Shown: positions 18,794 to 27,433 of the stretch, piece after piece
Numbering within the stretch: position 1 is the stretch's first letter
Layout: each line of letters begins with the position of its first letter
Assembly (NCBI GenBank): GCA_947488865.1
Contig: CANLCB010000007.1
Span: 1-43,880 of the forward strand
Length of the DNA stretch: 43,880 nucleotides
Direction of reading: 5' to 3'
Source of the DNA: Deltaproteobacteria bacterium
GTDB taxonomy: Bacteria > Bdellovibrionota_C > UBA2361 > OMII01
Translations under genes and position numbers: made by a program
The notes under the pieces: generated by a model
The model's input: only the letters and a program-made list of their open reading frames with translations
The model's database searches: none
What the model was told of the DNA's origin: nothing

Positions 18794-20332
18794 TTACTCC
18801 CACTCAATGGTTGCCGGTGGCTTGCTGGAGATATCCATGACCACGCGGTTAACGCCCTTCACCTCGTTTACGATGCGATTGCTAACGCGTCGAAGAAGCG
18901 GCTCAGGAAGGAACGCCCAGTCGGCGGTCATTCCATCTTCGGAAGTTACGGCGCGAAGCGCGATGGTCTCGTCGTATGTGCGACCGTCACCCATCACTCC
19001 CACGCTACGTACAGGGAGAAGCACGGCGAAGGCCTGCCACAACCCCACGTACAACCCTTCAGCTCGAATCTCCTCAAGGAAGATATGATCAGCCTCTTGA
19101 AGGGTCTTAACGCGTTCTGGGGTAATCTCGCCAAGAATACGAACGGCGAGACCTGGTCCAGGGAACGGCTGTCGTTGCAGGATCTCAGTTGGCATATCCA
19201 ACTCGCGACCCAACACGCGAACCTCATCCTTGAACAACTCACGGAATGGCTCAATGAGAGAGAACTTTAAACGCTCCGGAAGACCGCCCACATTATGGTG
19301 AGTCTTGATGGTAGCCGATGGTCCACGAACCGATACACTCTCAATCACATCTGGATAGAGCGTCCCCTGCACGAGGTGCGTAACCCCCTCAAGGGACTTC
19401 GCGTGCTCCTCAAATACCTCGATGAAAACACGGCCAATAATCTTTCGCTTCTGCTCAGGGTCCGTAACGCCCCTAAGCTCTCCGAGGAATCGCTCTCGAG
19501 CGTCCACGAGCGTTACGTTGAGTTCAAGCTCCTTGAGGCGAGCCATTACGGACGCGGCCTCGCTCTTTCGCATCAATCCAGTGTCAACGAAGAAACAGTG
19601 AAGTCTCTCGCCCAAAGCTTTCGATACGAGAACGGCAGCAACTGTAGAATCGACGCCACCCGAGAGCGCGCAAATAGCTTGCGCCGGCGCTGGCACTTGC
19701 TCAGCGATACGCTTTACGCTCTGCTCAATAAAGTTACCAGGCGTCCAATCTGGAGCGCACTTCGCGATGTTGTATACGAAGTTCTTCAGAAGGGTCTTGC
19801 CTTCTGGGGTGTGAACCACTTCTGGATGGAACTGCAAAGCGTGTATTGGCTTCGATGTGTGGTAGATCGCCGCGATCGGCGCGCCACTGCTCGACGCCGA
19901 GCACGCGAACCCCGTAGGGAGTTTCTCAACGTGATCACCGTGACTCATCCACACCGCAAGACGCTCGCCTTTCTTCCAGTTCTCGAAAAGACCAGCCGAA
20001 GCCTCGACAGTTACGGTCGATGGACCGTACTCACGAGCGGCCCCTCGTCCAAGAGCTCCGCCACCGTGATGGGCGAGAAGCTGCATGCCGTAGCAAATAC
20101 CCAAGGTCGGAAGATTCGTATTAAGCCACGCCGTGTTGAAGGCGGGAGCGTCACTATCCGTCACGCTTGCGGGACCACCTGAAAGTATGAGCCCTTTAAC
20201 CTTTGAGAGATCAACAGTCGAAGGGTCGATAGTGCAAGGTCGTACCTCGCTGTACACATTAAACTCACGAACTCGGCGGGCGATGAGCTGGGTATATTGA
20301 GAACCGAAATCGAGGATGAGAATCACAGGCAC
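18794..20332 (-). CDS. guaA: GMP synthase (glutamine-hydrolysing)
   Basis: [57 protein letters not shown]-terminal KPPATIEWE. Confidence 0.98.
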   Translation of the reverse strand: MPVILILDFGSQYTQLIARRVREFNVYSEVRPCTIDPSTVDLSKVKGLILSGGPASVTDSDAPAFNTAWLNTNLPTLGICYGMQLLAHHGGGALGRGAAREYGPSTVTVEASAGLFENWKKGERLAVWMSHGDHVEKLPTGFACSASSSGAPIAAIYHTSKPIHALQFHPEVVHTPEGKTLLKNFVYNIAKCAPDWTPGNFIEQSVKRIAEQVPAPAQAICALSGGVDSTVAAVLVSKALGERLHCFFVDTGLMRKSEAASVMARLKELELNVTLVDARERFLGELRGVTDPEQKRKIIGRVFIEVFEEHAKSLEGVTHLVQGTLYPDVIESVSVRGPSATIKTHHNVGGLPERLKFSLIEPFRELFKDEVRVLGRELDMPTEILQRQPFPGPGLAVRILGEITPERVKTLQEADHIFLEEIRAEGLYVGLWQAFAVLLPVRSVGVMGDGRTYDETIALRAVTSEDGMTADWAFLPEPLLRRVSNRIVNEVKGVNRVVMDISSKPPATIEWE

Positions 20333-20360
20333 TCCGTCTAGTTTTAGAACTTCGTTTCCC

Positions 20361-20385
20361 TGAAAAGGATCAATCCTTTCGGGGG
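20361..20385. other. Strong imperfect hairpin in the divergent guaA / secreted-orphan intergenic region (boundaries approximate)
   Basis: CCCTGaAAAGGA-TCAA-TCCTTTCGGGG: about 11 bp stem with one bulged A (core AAAGGATCAATCCTTT). Confidence 0.5.
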
Positions 20386-20495
20386 TACTTCATGCTTTCA
20401 TAGTTTCGCAAGGCTTAAGAACAAAGTACAGCTAATGGAGCCCGGTATTTCATACCGATAGCCCTATTAGACCCAATTTTTCGGACACCGAACCG

Positions 20496-21392
20496 ATGAA
20501 TCGACGCACGACCAGATTCGCACTCGCCCTCCTCTGCCTAGTTAGCCCCTTATCGGCCTCCAGGGCGGACTATATTCTCACCCGCGCCTCAGGGGTGTAC
20601 CAACACACCAACGGCTCTACAAAGGTTATTCTGGGCACTAAAAACGACGCTCAGGGACTCTTCATCGTCGACGGCCCCGCGATATCCCCTCAGGAATTTA
20701 ACCTCGAAACCATGAGTCCAGAGGGCGCTCGCCACGTCTTCATTAAGTTCGACGCGCAAGCTCAACCACCAACCTATTCAGAGATCATCATCAACGACAA
20801 AACGTACAAGGTCTCAGGAAATCTGACCTTGAGCGTCGGTCCCAAGACACTCGTGAGTGTCGACAACAACAACCCCTATTTGACGGTGGTTACCGAAGGT
20901 AGCCAAGCGAACGAAGCTCCTTCGATTCTCGGATTTTCCGGCCTCAATGAGATCGTGAAAGGAAGCGGCACGATGGCGACAGCTCTCGCCGCTAATCAAT
21001 TGAACGCTGACGTCGCCAAAGTGATTCGCCCTTACGCGGTCGAGAACAACGAACTCACCCTAAACGGCAAGCCGGTCACCAACTCACTCATCGGTACGTT
21101 TATCAAGCCCGAGAGCGAGTGCCTAAAACCTAACACCGTAATCCTCTTGGCGAACGAGATGACGAAGATTCAAACGGCAAAGAGCGAAGACGAGCGAATC
21201 AAACTCCTCGATCAGTCAATGAAAGACGCGAAGAAGAGCTCTCGGCTCCAAGAGAACCTCGTACTCAAAACAGATCCAAAATCCGTCATTCTCCTCGATA
21301 TACGAGAAAAGAACGTGCGAGAGATGCACGCCATCGCGCTCAAAGCTTCCAAGGAGAAGATTTGCGTTATCTCGGACCTCGGCGGGAAATAA
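20496..21392 (+). CDS. Secreted hypothetical protein
   Basis: 298 aa with Sec-type signal peptide MNRRTTRFALALLCLVSPLSASRA; no recognised domain. Confidence 0.7.
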   Translation: MNRRTTRFALALLCLVSPLSASRADYILTRASGVYQHTNGSTKVILGTKNDAQGLFIVDGPAISPQEFNLETMSPEGARHVFIKFDAQAQPPTYSEIIINDKTYKVSGNLTLSVGPKTLVSVDNNNPYLTVVTEGSQANEAPSILGFSGLNEIVKGSGTMATALAANQLNADVAKVIRPYAVENNELTLNGKPVTNSLIGTFIKPESECLKPNTVILLANEMTKIQTAKSEDERIKLLDQSMKDAKKSSRLQENLVLKTDPKSVILLDIREKNVREMHAIALKASKEKICVISDLGGK

Positions 21393-21408
21393 TTCCCACC
21401 GAACGCGC

Positions 21409-22926
21409 CTACGCGGCCCGTCGACGCTGATTCGTGATTCGACTACGTCTGCGGAAGAGAATGCGAATGTCACATCCAGGGAACGGATGCACTTTGCGCA
21501 ATGAGTTCTTCAGATACCGCTCGTAGTTAAACCGCAATCGATCGGGGTGATTTACGAACACCGCGAACGTTGGTGGGTTTGTCGCTGCCTGCGTAGCGTA
21601 AAGAAGCTTAATCGGCATTCCACGATAGACCGGCGGCGGCTTAGAGAGAAACGCCTGAGTGAATATCTTGTTCACTTCAGCGGTTGAGAGGCGAATTTGG
21701 GACGCTTTGTCTACCTTCGTTACCTCATCAAACACCGCGAGACATCGCTGTCCCGTCAGAGCTGACACGAAGATAACTGGAGCGTAGGCCGCGAACTTGA
21801 ACACCTCTCGGATCGCTCTCCGGTACGCTTCGGCGATACGAGGATCTTTTTCGATCAAGTCCCACTTATTCACCACGATAACGAGAGCCTTACCCTTCTC
21901 ATGCGCGAGACCAACGATCCTCGCGTCCTGCTCCGTTGGCACTCCTTCCGAAGCATCCAACAAGAACACCGCCACATCGCTCTGAGCGAGAGAACGGAGA
22001 GTTCGAATGTTACTAAACCGCTCAACGGTATTGTCTCGTACCCCCGCCTTCTTACGAAGACCGGCGGTATCGACGATGTCAAATCGTTGACCGTTGCGGA
22101 CGAGTTCACTCTTGATACTGTCTCGCGTAGTGCCAGCGATAGGCGAGGTAATCATCCGCTCTTCACCGAGAAGTCTATTAACGAACGTGCTCTTTCCCAC
22201 GTTCGGCTTTCCGATAATCGCGATGTTGATAACACGATCGGGATTTTCATCGACGACAAGTGGAAACTCCGCAGGGAACTCACCTTCCACGCCTTCGACA
22301 CTATCGCTCGCCTCATCCTCACCACTCTCTCGTGTTGAATACGCGGCATCATCCTCGTTTGATTGCTCGTCAAAGCGCTCATCCTCACCATCGGCCAGCT
22401 CTTGCACCAGCTCAGAAGGGCCAACCAACTCTTCCATCTTGGCGAGAAGCTCTTTAATGCCTCGACGGTGCGCGGCGCTCAATGGAAGGATCTCATCGAG
22501 ACCAAGACCATACAACTCTGTAGCGGTCAGCGCGGAAGACGGCTTTTCGCACTTGTTCGCGATGTAGATAGTTGGCTTTTCCATCTGGCGGACAAGGTCT
22601 ACTACCTCATTATCGAGCGGGTGAAGCCCGTGCAATCCGTCAAATACCACAAGGATCAGATCGCTCTGCTTCATCGCGAGTTGAGTCTGGGCCTTGACCG
22701 CGTCGTGCAGCACAAGATCCTCCTCTCCGATAAGCGCTCCGGTATCGACAAGCGCGAACGGGAAGTCAAAGCGAGTAACGACTTCATAATACCGGTCGCG
22801 AGTAACTCCCGGTTGATCTTTGACGACCGCTTTACGACGACCAGCGAGGGCGTTAAAGAGAGTCGACTTTCCTACGTTTGTTCTTCCAACGATACAGATC
22901 GTCGGCAGTGCGTGTTGATTTCTCAT
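21409..22926 (-). CDS. der: Ribosome assembly GTPase Der (EngA)
   Basis: Two G domains, GRTNVGKSTLFNAL and GKPNVGKSTFVNRL; GTTRDSIK; C-terminal KH-like region. Confidence 0.97.
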   Translation of the reverse strand: MRNQHALPTICIVGRTNVGKSTLFNALAGRRKAVVKDQPGVTRDRYYEVVTRFDFPFALVDTGALIGEEDLVLHDAVKAQTQLAMKQSDLILVVFDGLHGLHPLDNEVVDLVRQMEKPTIYIANKCEKPSSALTATELYGLGLDEILPLSAAHRRGIKELLAKMEELVGPSELVQELADGEDERFDEQSNEDDAAYSTRESGEDEASDSVEGVEGEFPAEFPLVVDENPDRVINIAIIGKPNVGKSTFVNRLLGEERMITSPIAGTTRDSIKSELVRNGQRFDIVDTAGLRKKAGVRDNTVERFSNIRTLRSLAQSDVAVFLLDASEGVPTEQDARIVGLAHEKGKALVIVVNKWDLIEKDPRIAEAYRRAIREVFKFAAYAPVIFVSALTGQRCLAVFDEVTKVDKASQIRLSTAEVNKIFTQAFLSKPPPVYRGMPIKLLYATQAATNPPTFAVFVNHPDRLRFNYERYLKNSLRKVHPFPGCDIRILFRRRSRITNQRRRAA

Positions 22927-22927
22927 A

Positions 22928-23773
22928 CTATTCCTCCGACGCTCCTTGATCCGACGTCTCTACAACAGGCTCGGGAGCCACTAAAAATTTCGCGTCAATA
23001 TCATCCCCAGGCTTCAGGTGAAGCAGCGCCTCTTCAGCGGCGGCCTGCTGCGACGCTTTCTTAGTTGGACCACGACCACGTCCAACAACCTGACCATCGA
23101 CCTCAACTAACGAAACGAAAACGGGCTGATGCTCAGGCCCCTCGACACACTCAAGTCGATACACTGGAGCTTCACTGCCGGTCGCGTGCAACGCCTCCTG
23201 AAGCTCTGTTTTTGGATCGCGCGGAGTCACCGTCACGAGCCGCTCCCCGAGCAAGCGCTCAACACATTGACGAGCGATTTCGTATCCACCTTCACGGTAC
23301 AGAGCGCCCAGCACGGCCTCAAGAACGTCCGCCAGAATGGATGGACGATCAGCGCCACCAGAGGCGAGCTCGCCACGACTTAATCGAATAAACTTTCCGA
23401 GCCCTAACTCACGAGCGATCTCAGCTAGAGAAGTCGTGTTCACCAACGCGGCTCGCATCTTTGAAAGCTCACCCTCACGGGCTTCCGGATGGCGGTCAAG
23501 AAGAAGGTGGGCTACCGCGAGATCGAAGACCGCGTCACCGAGGAACTCCAACCGCTCATAGTCATTCTTCGCGCCACGAGCGTGAACTGAACGATGCGTC
23601 AACGCGCGCTCAAGCCATGCCTTATCCGTAAATGTAAATTGAAGTCGCTCTTCGATCTGATGGAAGTGCTCTTGCCCGAGGGGCTCGGCGACTGGGCGAC
23701 GTTTTTTGTTCTCATCGTCTCCGCTCTCGGCGGCGACCTTAAGGATTCCGAATCTCATCTGTAAAGGCTCCAC
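22928..23773 (-). CDS. rnc: Ribonuclease III
   Basis: ALTHRSVHARGAKNDYERLEFLGDAVFDLAVAHLL signature; dsRNA-binding GRGRGPTKKASQQAAAEEAL. Start may be the internal MRFGIL (about 23758). Confidence 0.95.
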   Translation of the reverse strand: MEPLQMRFGILKVAAESGDDENKKRRPVAEPLGQEHFHQIEERLQFTFTDKAWLERALTHRSVHARGAKNDYERLEFLGDAVFDLAVAHLLLDRHPEAREGELSKMRAALVNTTSLAEIARELGLGKFIRLSRGELASGGADRPSILADVLEAVLGALYREGGYEIARQCVERLLGERLVTVTPRDPKTELQEALHATGSEAPVYRLECVEGPEHQPVFVSLVEVDGQVVGRGRGPTKKASQQAAAEEALLHLKPGDDIDAKFLVAPEPVVETSDQGASEE

Positions 23774-23938
23774 ATTTGAAGCCTCACAATCACAAAAGTA
23801 GCCTACAGTGTACGATTACAATGGGCTCTCTTTGGTGATTGGAGGAATAAGTACAACGACCGATAGTGTACCTGGTGCTCCCGGTCTATTCAACCAAACC
23901 CAAGTATCTGTTATTCCAGAGTGTTTCAGCGGCGCCCC

Positions 23939-23982
23939 CTTGAGCGAAGACAGCAAGAGGCATGTTTCCGTTCACGTGCACG
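23939..23982 (-). repeat. Dispersed intergenic repeat, copy 2 (shorter/diverged)
   Basis: Minus strand: CGTGCACGTGAACGGAAACATGCCTCTTGCTGTCTTCGCTCAAG; shares GTGNACGTGAACGG, CCTCTTG and CTTCG.TCAA with copy 1. Confidence 0.45.
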
Positions 23983-24026
23983 AAACAACCCAGGGACAAG
24001 GGACTGCAAAGCCCCGAACGAGACTT

Positions 24027-25166
24027 TTACATTTTCGCGATCCGACCACCCGCGAGGAGCTCTTCGTTGTTAAGATCGTACACGACAGCGGCCTGCCCCG
24101 GAGACACCGCGGCCCATTCCTCGTGCCAAGAGAATTGGCACGTGTCTTTGTTAATCACTCGCATCCTTGCCCGCACACCCGAGTGCCGAGAGCGAACTTG
24201 CACGACGACTTCCTGCTCTATCCCCTCTTCACCCGCCTGAACTCGCTTAAGCAGCGTCGGGTTTACCCAGTGCATCTCGTTTACGACAAACCCTTCACGC
24301 TTCAGATCCTCGCGCGAACCAACGATCACTTTATTGGTCTGAGGATCGAGATCCACCACGTACACAGGCTCCGCGAGCCCTCCGATGTTAAGTCCCTTTC
24401 GCTGTCCTACCGTGAAGCGGTGAACGCCGTCATGCTCTCCGAGCTTCGTTCCATCCTTCAAAACGAAATCACCACGAGAGCGCCCCCCACCGATCTTTGT
24501 CACGAAATCCTGAACGCTGCCCGCGATGAAGCAGATATCCTGACTCTCAGGCTTGTCCGCTGTCACGAGACCAACCTCACGAGCGATCTCTCGAATCTGC
24601 GGCTTGGTGTAATCACCGATCGGAAAGAGCGTCTTACTGAGCTCATCCTGACGGCAGGAGTACAAGAAATAACTCTGATCTTTATCTCGGTCGACACCAC
24701 GCAAAAGGTGGTATCCTTCCTCGCTCTTCTTGATACGGGCGTAGTGACCCGTCGCCACATGAGAACATCCAAAGCTTAACGCCCGCTCTCGCAGCTCCCG
24801 AAACTTCACCTTGCTGTTACAATCGATACAGGGATTCGGGGTCATCCCCAACTGGTACGTCTCAACGAAACGATTGATAACCTCTCGCTCGAAGGTCTTC
24901 TCAAAATCCACAACGTAGAAAGGAATATCAAACATGGCCGCCACGCGACGTGCGTCGCAGAAATCGGCCGGAGAACAACAGGTTGCCCTACTGTTTTCAG
25001 CGGAGTTTTTCTTGTAATCCCACACCTGCATCGAGACGCCGACAAGCTGCGCTCCCGTTTTTGAGAGAAGGTACGCCGCCACGGAGGAGTCAACACCTCC
25101 TGACATCGCGACAACTATCGATGTTTGCTCTATTGAATCCGAGATCGCCTCAGCCGTATTTGTCAT
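24027..25166 (-). CDS. mnmA: tRNA-specific 2-thiouridylase MnmA
   Basis: VVAMSGGVDSSVAAYLL, MTPNPCIDCNSKVKF, ATGHYAR, KDQSYFLYSCRQDELSKTLFPIGDYTK, ESQDICFI, TVGQRKGL. Confidence 0.97.
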   Translation of the reverse strand: MTNTAEAISDSIEQTSIVVAMSGGVDSSVAAYLLSKTGAQLVGVSMQVWDYKKNSAENSRATCCSPADFCDARRVAAMFDIPFYVVDFEKTFEREVINRFVETYQLGMTPNPCIDCNSKVKFRELRERALSFGCSHVATGHYARIKKSEEGYHLLRGVDRDKDQSYFLYSCRQDELSKTLFPIGDYTKPQIREIAREVGLVTADKPESQDICFIAGSVQDFVTKIGGGRSRGDFVLKDGTKLGEHDGVHRFTVGQRKGLNIGGLAEPVYVVDLDPQTNKVIVGSREDLKREGFVVNEMHWVNPTLLKRVQAGEEGIEQEVVVQVRSRHSGVRARMRVINKDTCQFSWHEEWAAVSPGQAAVVYDLNNEELLAGGRIAKM

Positions 25167-25178
25167 ATCACTCCCTCT

Positions 25179-26330
25179 CTACGCCGCCCGAGGCACAGAC
25201 CGCATCCTCGTCACCGCTTTGCTTAACGACGCTACGAGGCGCTCCACGCCAGCGTCATCACAATCCGCTCTAAAACTCACTCGAATCGTCGAGCGCGTGT
25301 GTTCCTCGTCAAATCCCATCGCCATAAGAACATGTGAGGGCTCGGGCTTACCGGAAGAGCACGCGGCACCTGATGAGATTAAGATTCTCTCCAAGTCCAT
25401 CGCTACAATGAGATCGTCGGCTCGAATGCCGGCGAGATACACGCTGGAGGTGTTGGGCAATCGCGAAACCGCGCGAGCGTGAAACTCTACATCCGACAAC
25501 TCTGCCGTGAGACGCGTCTCAAAAAGATCTCGAGTATGGCTCATTCGCGCGAAACGCTCACTCCCCTCTTTCTCAATCAGTTCAAGCGCCTTTCCAAAAA
25601 CGTTAATCCCGAGAACATTCTCGGTTCCGCCGCGCAGTTTACCTTCCTGAGCTCCGCCACGAATCAACGGCTCAAGCTCAAGACCGTGTCGAAGAACAAG
25701 AGCACCAACACCCGAGAGGCCCCCGATCTTGTGAGCGGAGAGCGTCATCGCGTCCACACCAAGCAAAGAGAACACGCACGGAATCTTTCCGAGCGCTTGC
25801 GCGGCATCGGTGTGCACAATCGCCTTAGGCGCAATCGTCCTCACAGCGGCGGCAATTTCTTGAATCGGATTAACACTCCCAACCTCGTTGTTTGCGAGCA
25901 TTATCGACACAAGAGCTGTTTCTGGCGTTACATGCCGCACAACACTCTCAACAGACACCAAGCCATCCCGCTCTGGCTGAACGAGAACAACAGAGCGTCC
26001 CTCTCTCTGATATTGAAGGACTGGAGCCAGCACGCACGGATGCTCAAGGGCTGAGGTAATGAGCCCCCCTCCACGCTGAGCCGCCCCCCGAATAACCATA
26101 TTGTTGGCCTCTGTGGCCCCGGAGGTAAACACAACCGTATCTGCCCCGCCGGCTCCCACCACCCGCCGCAGGGTTGCCCGGGCCTCCTCTATATCCGCCC
26201 TAGCCCGCTGCCCCCCTCGGTGGGTCGAGCTCGGATTACCTAAAGAATTCAGGCACGACGAGATAACCCCTCGAATTTGCTCATCGGGGGAATACGTAGC
26301 ATTAGCGTCGCAGTCCAAGATAGGGCGCAA
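25179..26330 (-). CDS. Cysteine desulfurase (NifS/IscS family)
   Basis: FTSGATEANN, SIMLANNEVGSVNPIQEIA, HTDAAQALGKIP, LSAHKIGGLSGVGALVLR (PLP Lys), SSGAACSSGKPEPSHVL. Confidence 0.95.
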   Translation of the reverse strand: MRPILDCDANATYSPDEQIRGVISSCLNSLGNPSSTHRGGQRARADIEEARATLRRVVGAGGADTVVFTSGATEANNMVIRGAAQRGGGLITSALEHPCVLAPVLQYQREGRSVVLVQPERDGLVSVESVVRHVTPETALVSIMLANNEVGSVNPIQEIAAAVRTIAPKAIVHTDAAQALGKIPCVFSLLGVDAMTLSAHKIGGLSGVGALVLRHGLELEPLIRGGAQEGKLRGGTENVLGINVFGKALELIEKEGSERFARMSHTRDLFETRLTAELSDVEFHARAVSRLPNTSSVYLAGIRADDLIVAMDLERILISSGAACSSGKPEPSHVLMAMGFDEEHTRSTIRVSFRADCDDAGVERLVASLSKAVTRMRSVPRAA

Positions 26331-26393
26331 AAAAGCCTCACTTTGTACAGGGTACCGGGAGAATACCGATACTCCCAGTGTGGTGAAGTTACA

Positions 26394-26666
26394 ATGGCTA
26401 CGTTAACTACGCAAAGTATCGGGGTAGTTGGAACCCAGATCTATGCAAGTCAGTTCCAAGCCAACCAGGTAAGGGCAACCGAGGTTGCTCAGGCCGCAGG
26501 TGTACTTAACAAGACCCAGGCCGAGGCTCTAAAGAACCCTACCAAGGTGCGCGAGGACAAGAAGCGAGGGGCAGACTCCGAAAGAGTCGAAGGGACCTTT
26601 GCCGACCAGGAGATAGCGGATAGCGACGTCTCCCAGGGTACCCATAGGCTAAACAAGACCGCCTAG
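26394..26666 (+). CDS. Small hypothetical protein (90 aa)
   Basis: In-frame ATG inside ORF 26277..26666: MATLTTQSIGVVGTQIYASQFQANQVRATEVAQAAGVLNKTQAEALKNPTKVREDKKRGADSERVEG...; GTGAAG-type upstream sequence. Confidence 0.55.
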   Translation: MATLTTQSIGVVGTQIYASQFQANQVRATEVAQAAGVLNKTQAEALKNPTKVREDKKRGADSERVEGTFADQEIADSDVSQGTHRLNKTA

Positions 26667-26695
26667 CCGGGACCGCTTCTTGGCATCTATGAGAA

Positions 26696-26715
26696 GGTCG
26701 TACCGTCTTACGACC
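26696..26715. other. Perfect inverted repeat / hairpin downstream of the 90-aa ORF
   Basis: GGTCGTA-ccgtct-TACGACC, 7-bp stem, 6-nt loop; no U tract follows, so terminator status is uncertain. Confidence 0.5.
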
Positions 26716-26787
26716 GTAGGCGACTTACGCTCAACTCTCCACCTACAATTCTCCGCAACATCCTAGCTCGCTACACGATTAGTCATT

Positions 26788-27219
26788 ATGAGATGGCGAA
26801 CCATCGGACTCTCCTGGATGCTATGCGTCTTCATCGCGGCACGATTCGCGTTCGATGTAGTACCACGCACATCGACCTATGCGTCGATATCAGCACTCAC
26901 CCCCTACGATGAATTAGATCCTGAGAGCATCCTGGCATCAGGCGGACGGATTCCCATCGCCTGCTCAGACCAATCAACACTCGAACTAATCTCTGGCGTT
27001 TCACACACCCTAAGCGAGGAATTGCTGCAAGCGCGAAACTCTATACAGAGACTGACGCGTCGAATTGGAGAGCGTGCGGCACTCCTCACTATCCATGGAG
27101 TTGGCGAAAAACGGGTCGAGCAACTGCTGACCTACTTCGATCCTGGAGCAACGTGCTCAAAAACCCTTCCCTACGCCCCCTTTAAACCTCAACCTAAAAG
27201 AGGACCTCCAGTGCGGTAA
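26788..27219 (+). CDS. Membrane-anchored mini helix-hairpin-helix protein (ComEA-like HhH)
   Basis: 143 aa with hydrophobic N-terminus WRTIGLSWMLCVFIAARFAFDV; C-terminal HhH motif ALLTIHGVGEKRVEQLLTYFDPG. Confidence 0.6.
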   Translation: MRWRTIGLSWMLCVFIAARFAFDVVPRTSTYASISALTPYDELDPESILASGGRIPIACSDQSTLELISGVSHTLSEELLQARNSIQRLTRRIGERAALLTIHGVGEKRVEQLLTYFDPGATCSKTLPYAPFKPQPKRGPPVR

Positions 27220-27229
27220 AACCGCCGCC

Positions 27230-27324
27230 CCGTGGACGTGAACGTGCTCGTACTCGAGGGATACAGCAAAGAGTCGCAATCGCTGCTTCGCATATTCGTT
27301 CATGTGTACGTGCAGGTGCAAGGG
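27230..27324 (+). repeat. Dispersed intergenic repeat, copy 3
   Basis: CCGTGGACGTGAACGTGCTCGTACTCGAGGGATACAGCAAAGAGTCGCAATCGCTGCTTCGCATATTCGTTCATGTGTACGTGCAGGTGCAAGGG. Confidence 0.55.
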
Positions 27325-27433
27325 CCTGCCCCGCTTCCACGAGCACAGTCAGTGGCGACGGATGCAAGGCGATTCCCCTCTTTATCTTTCACCCTGATAT
27401 GTCTATGTATAAGCGTGATTATCTGGGGAACTT

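Noticed and set aside
19295-20182. 295-aa plus-strand ORF
   Set aside because: Antisense to guaA; low-quality Arg/Ser-rich translation.
20333-20495. Purine riboswitch upstream of guaA
   Set aside because: The conserved purine-aptamer loop sequences were not found; only a simple hairpin is visible.
23808-24779. 323-aa plus-strand ORF
   Set aside because: Mostly antisense to mnmA and begins in the noncoding mnmA-rnc gap; no family motifs.
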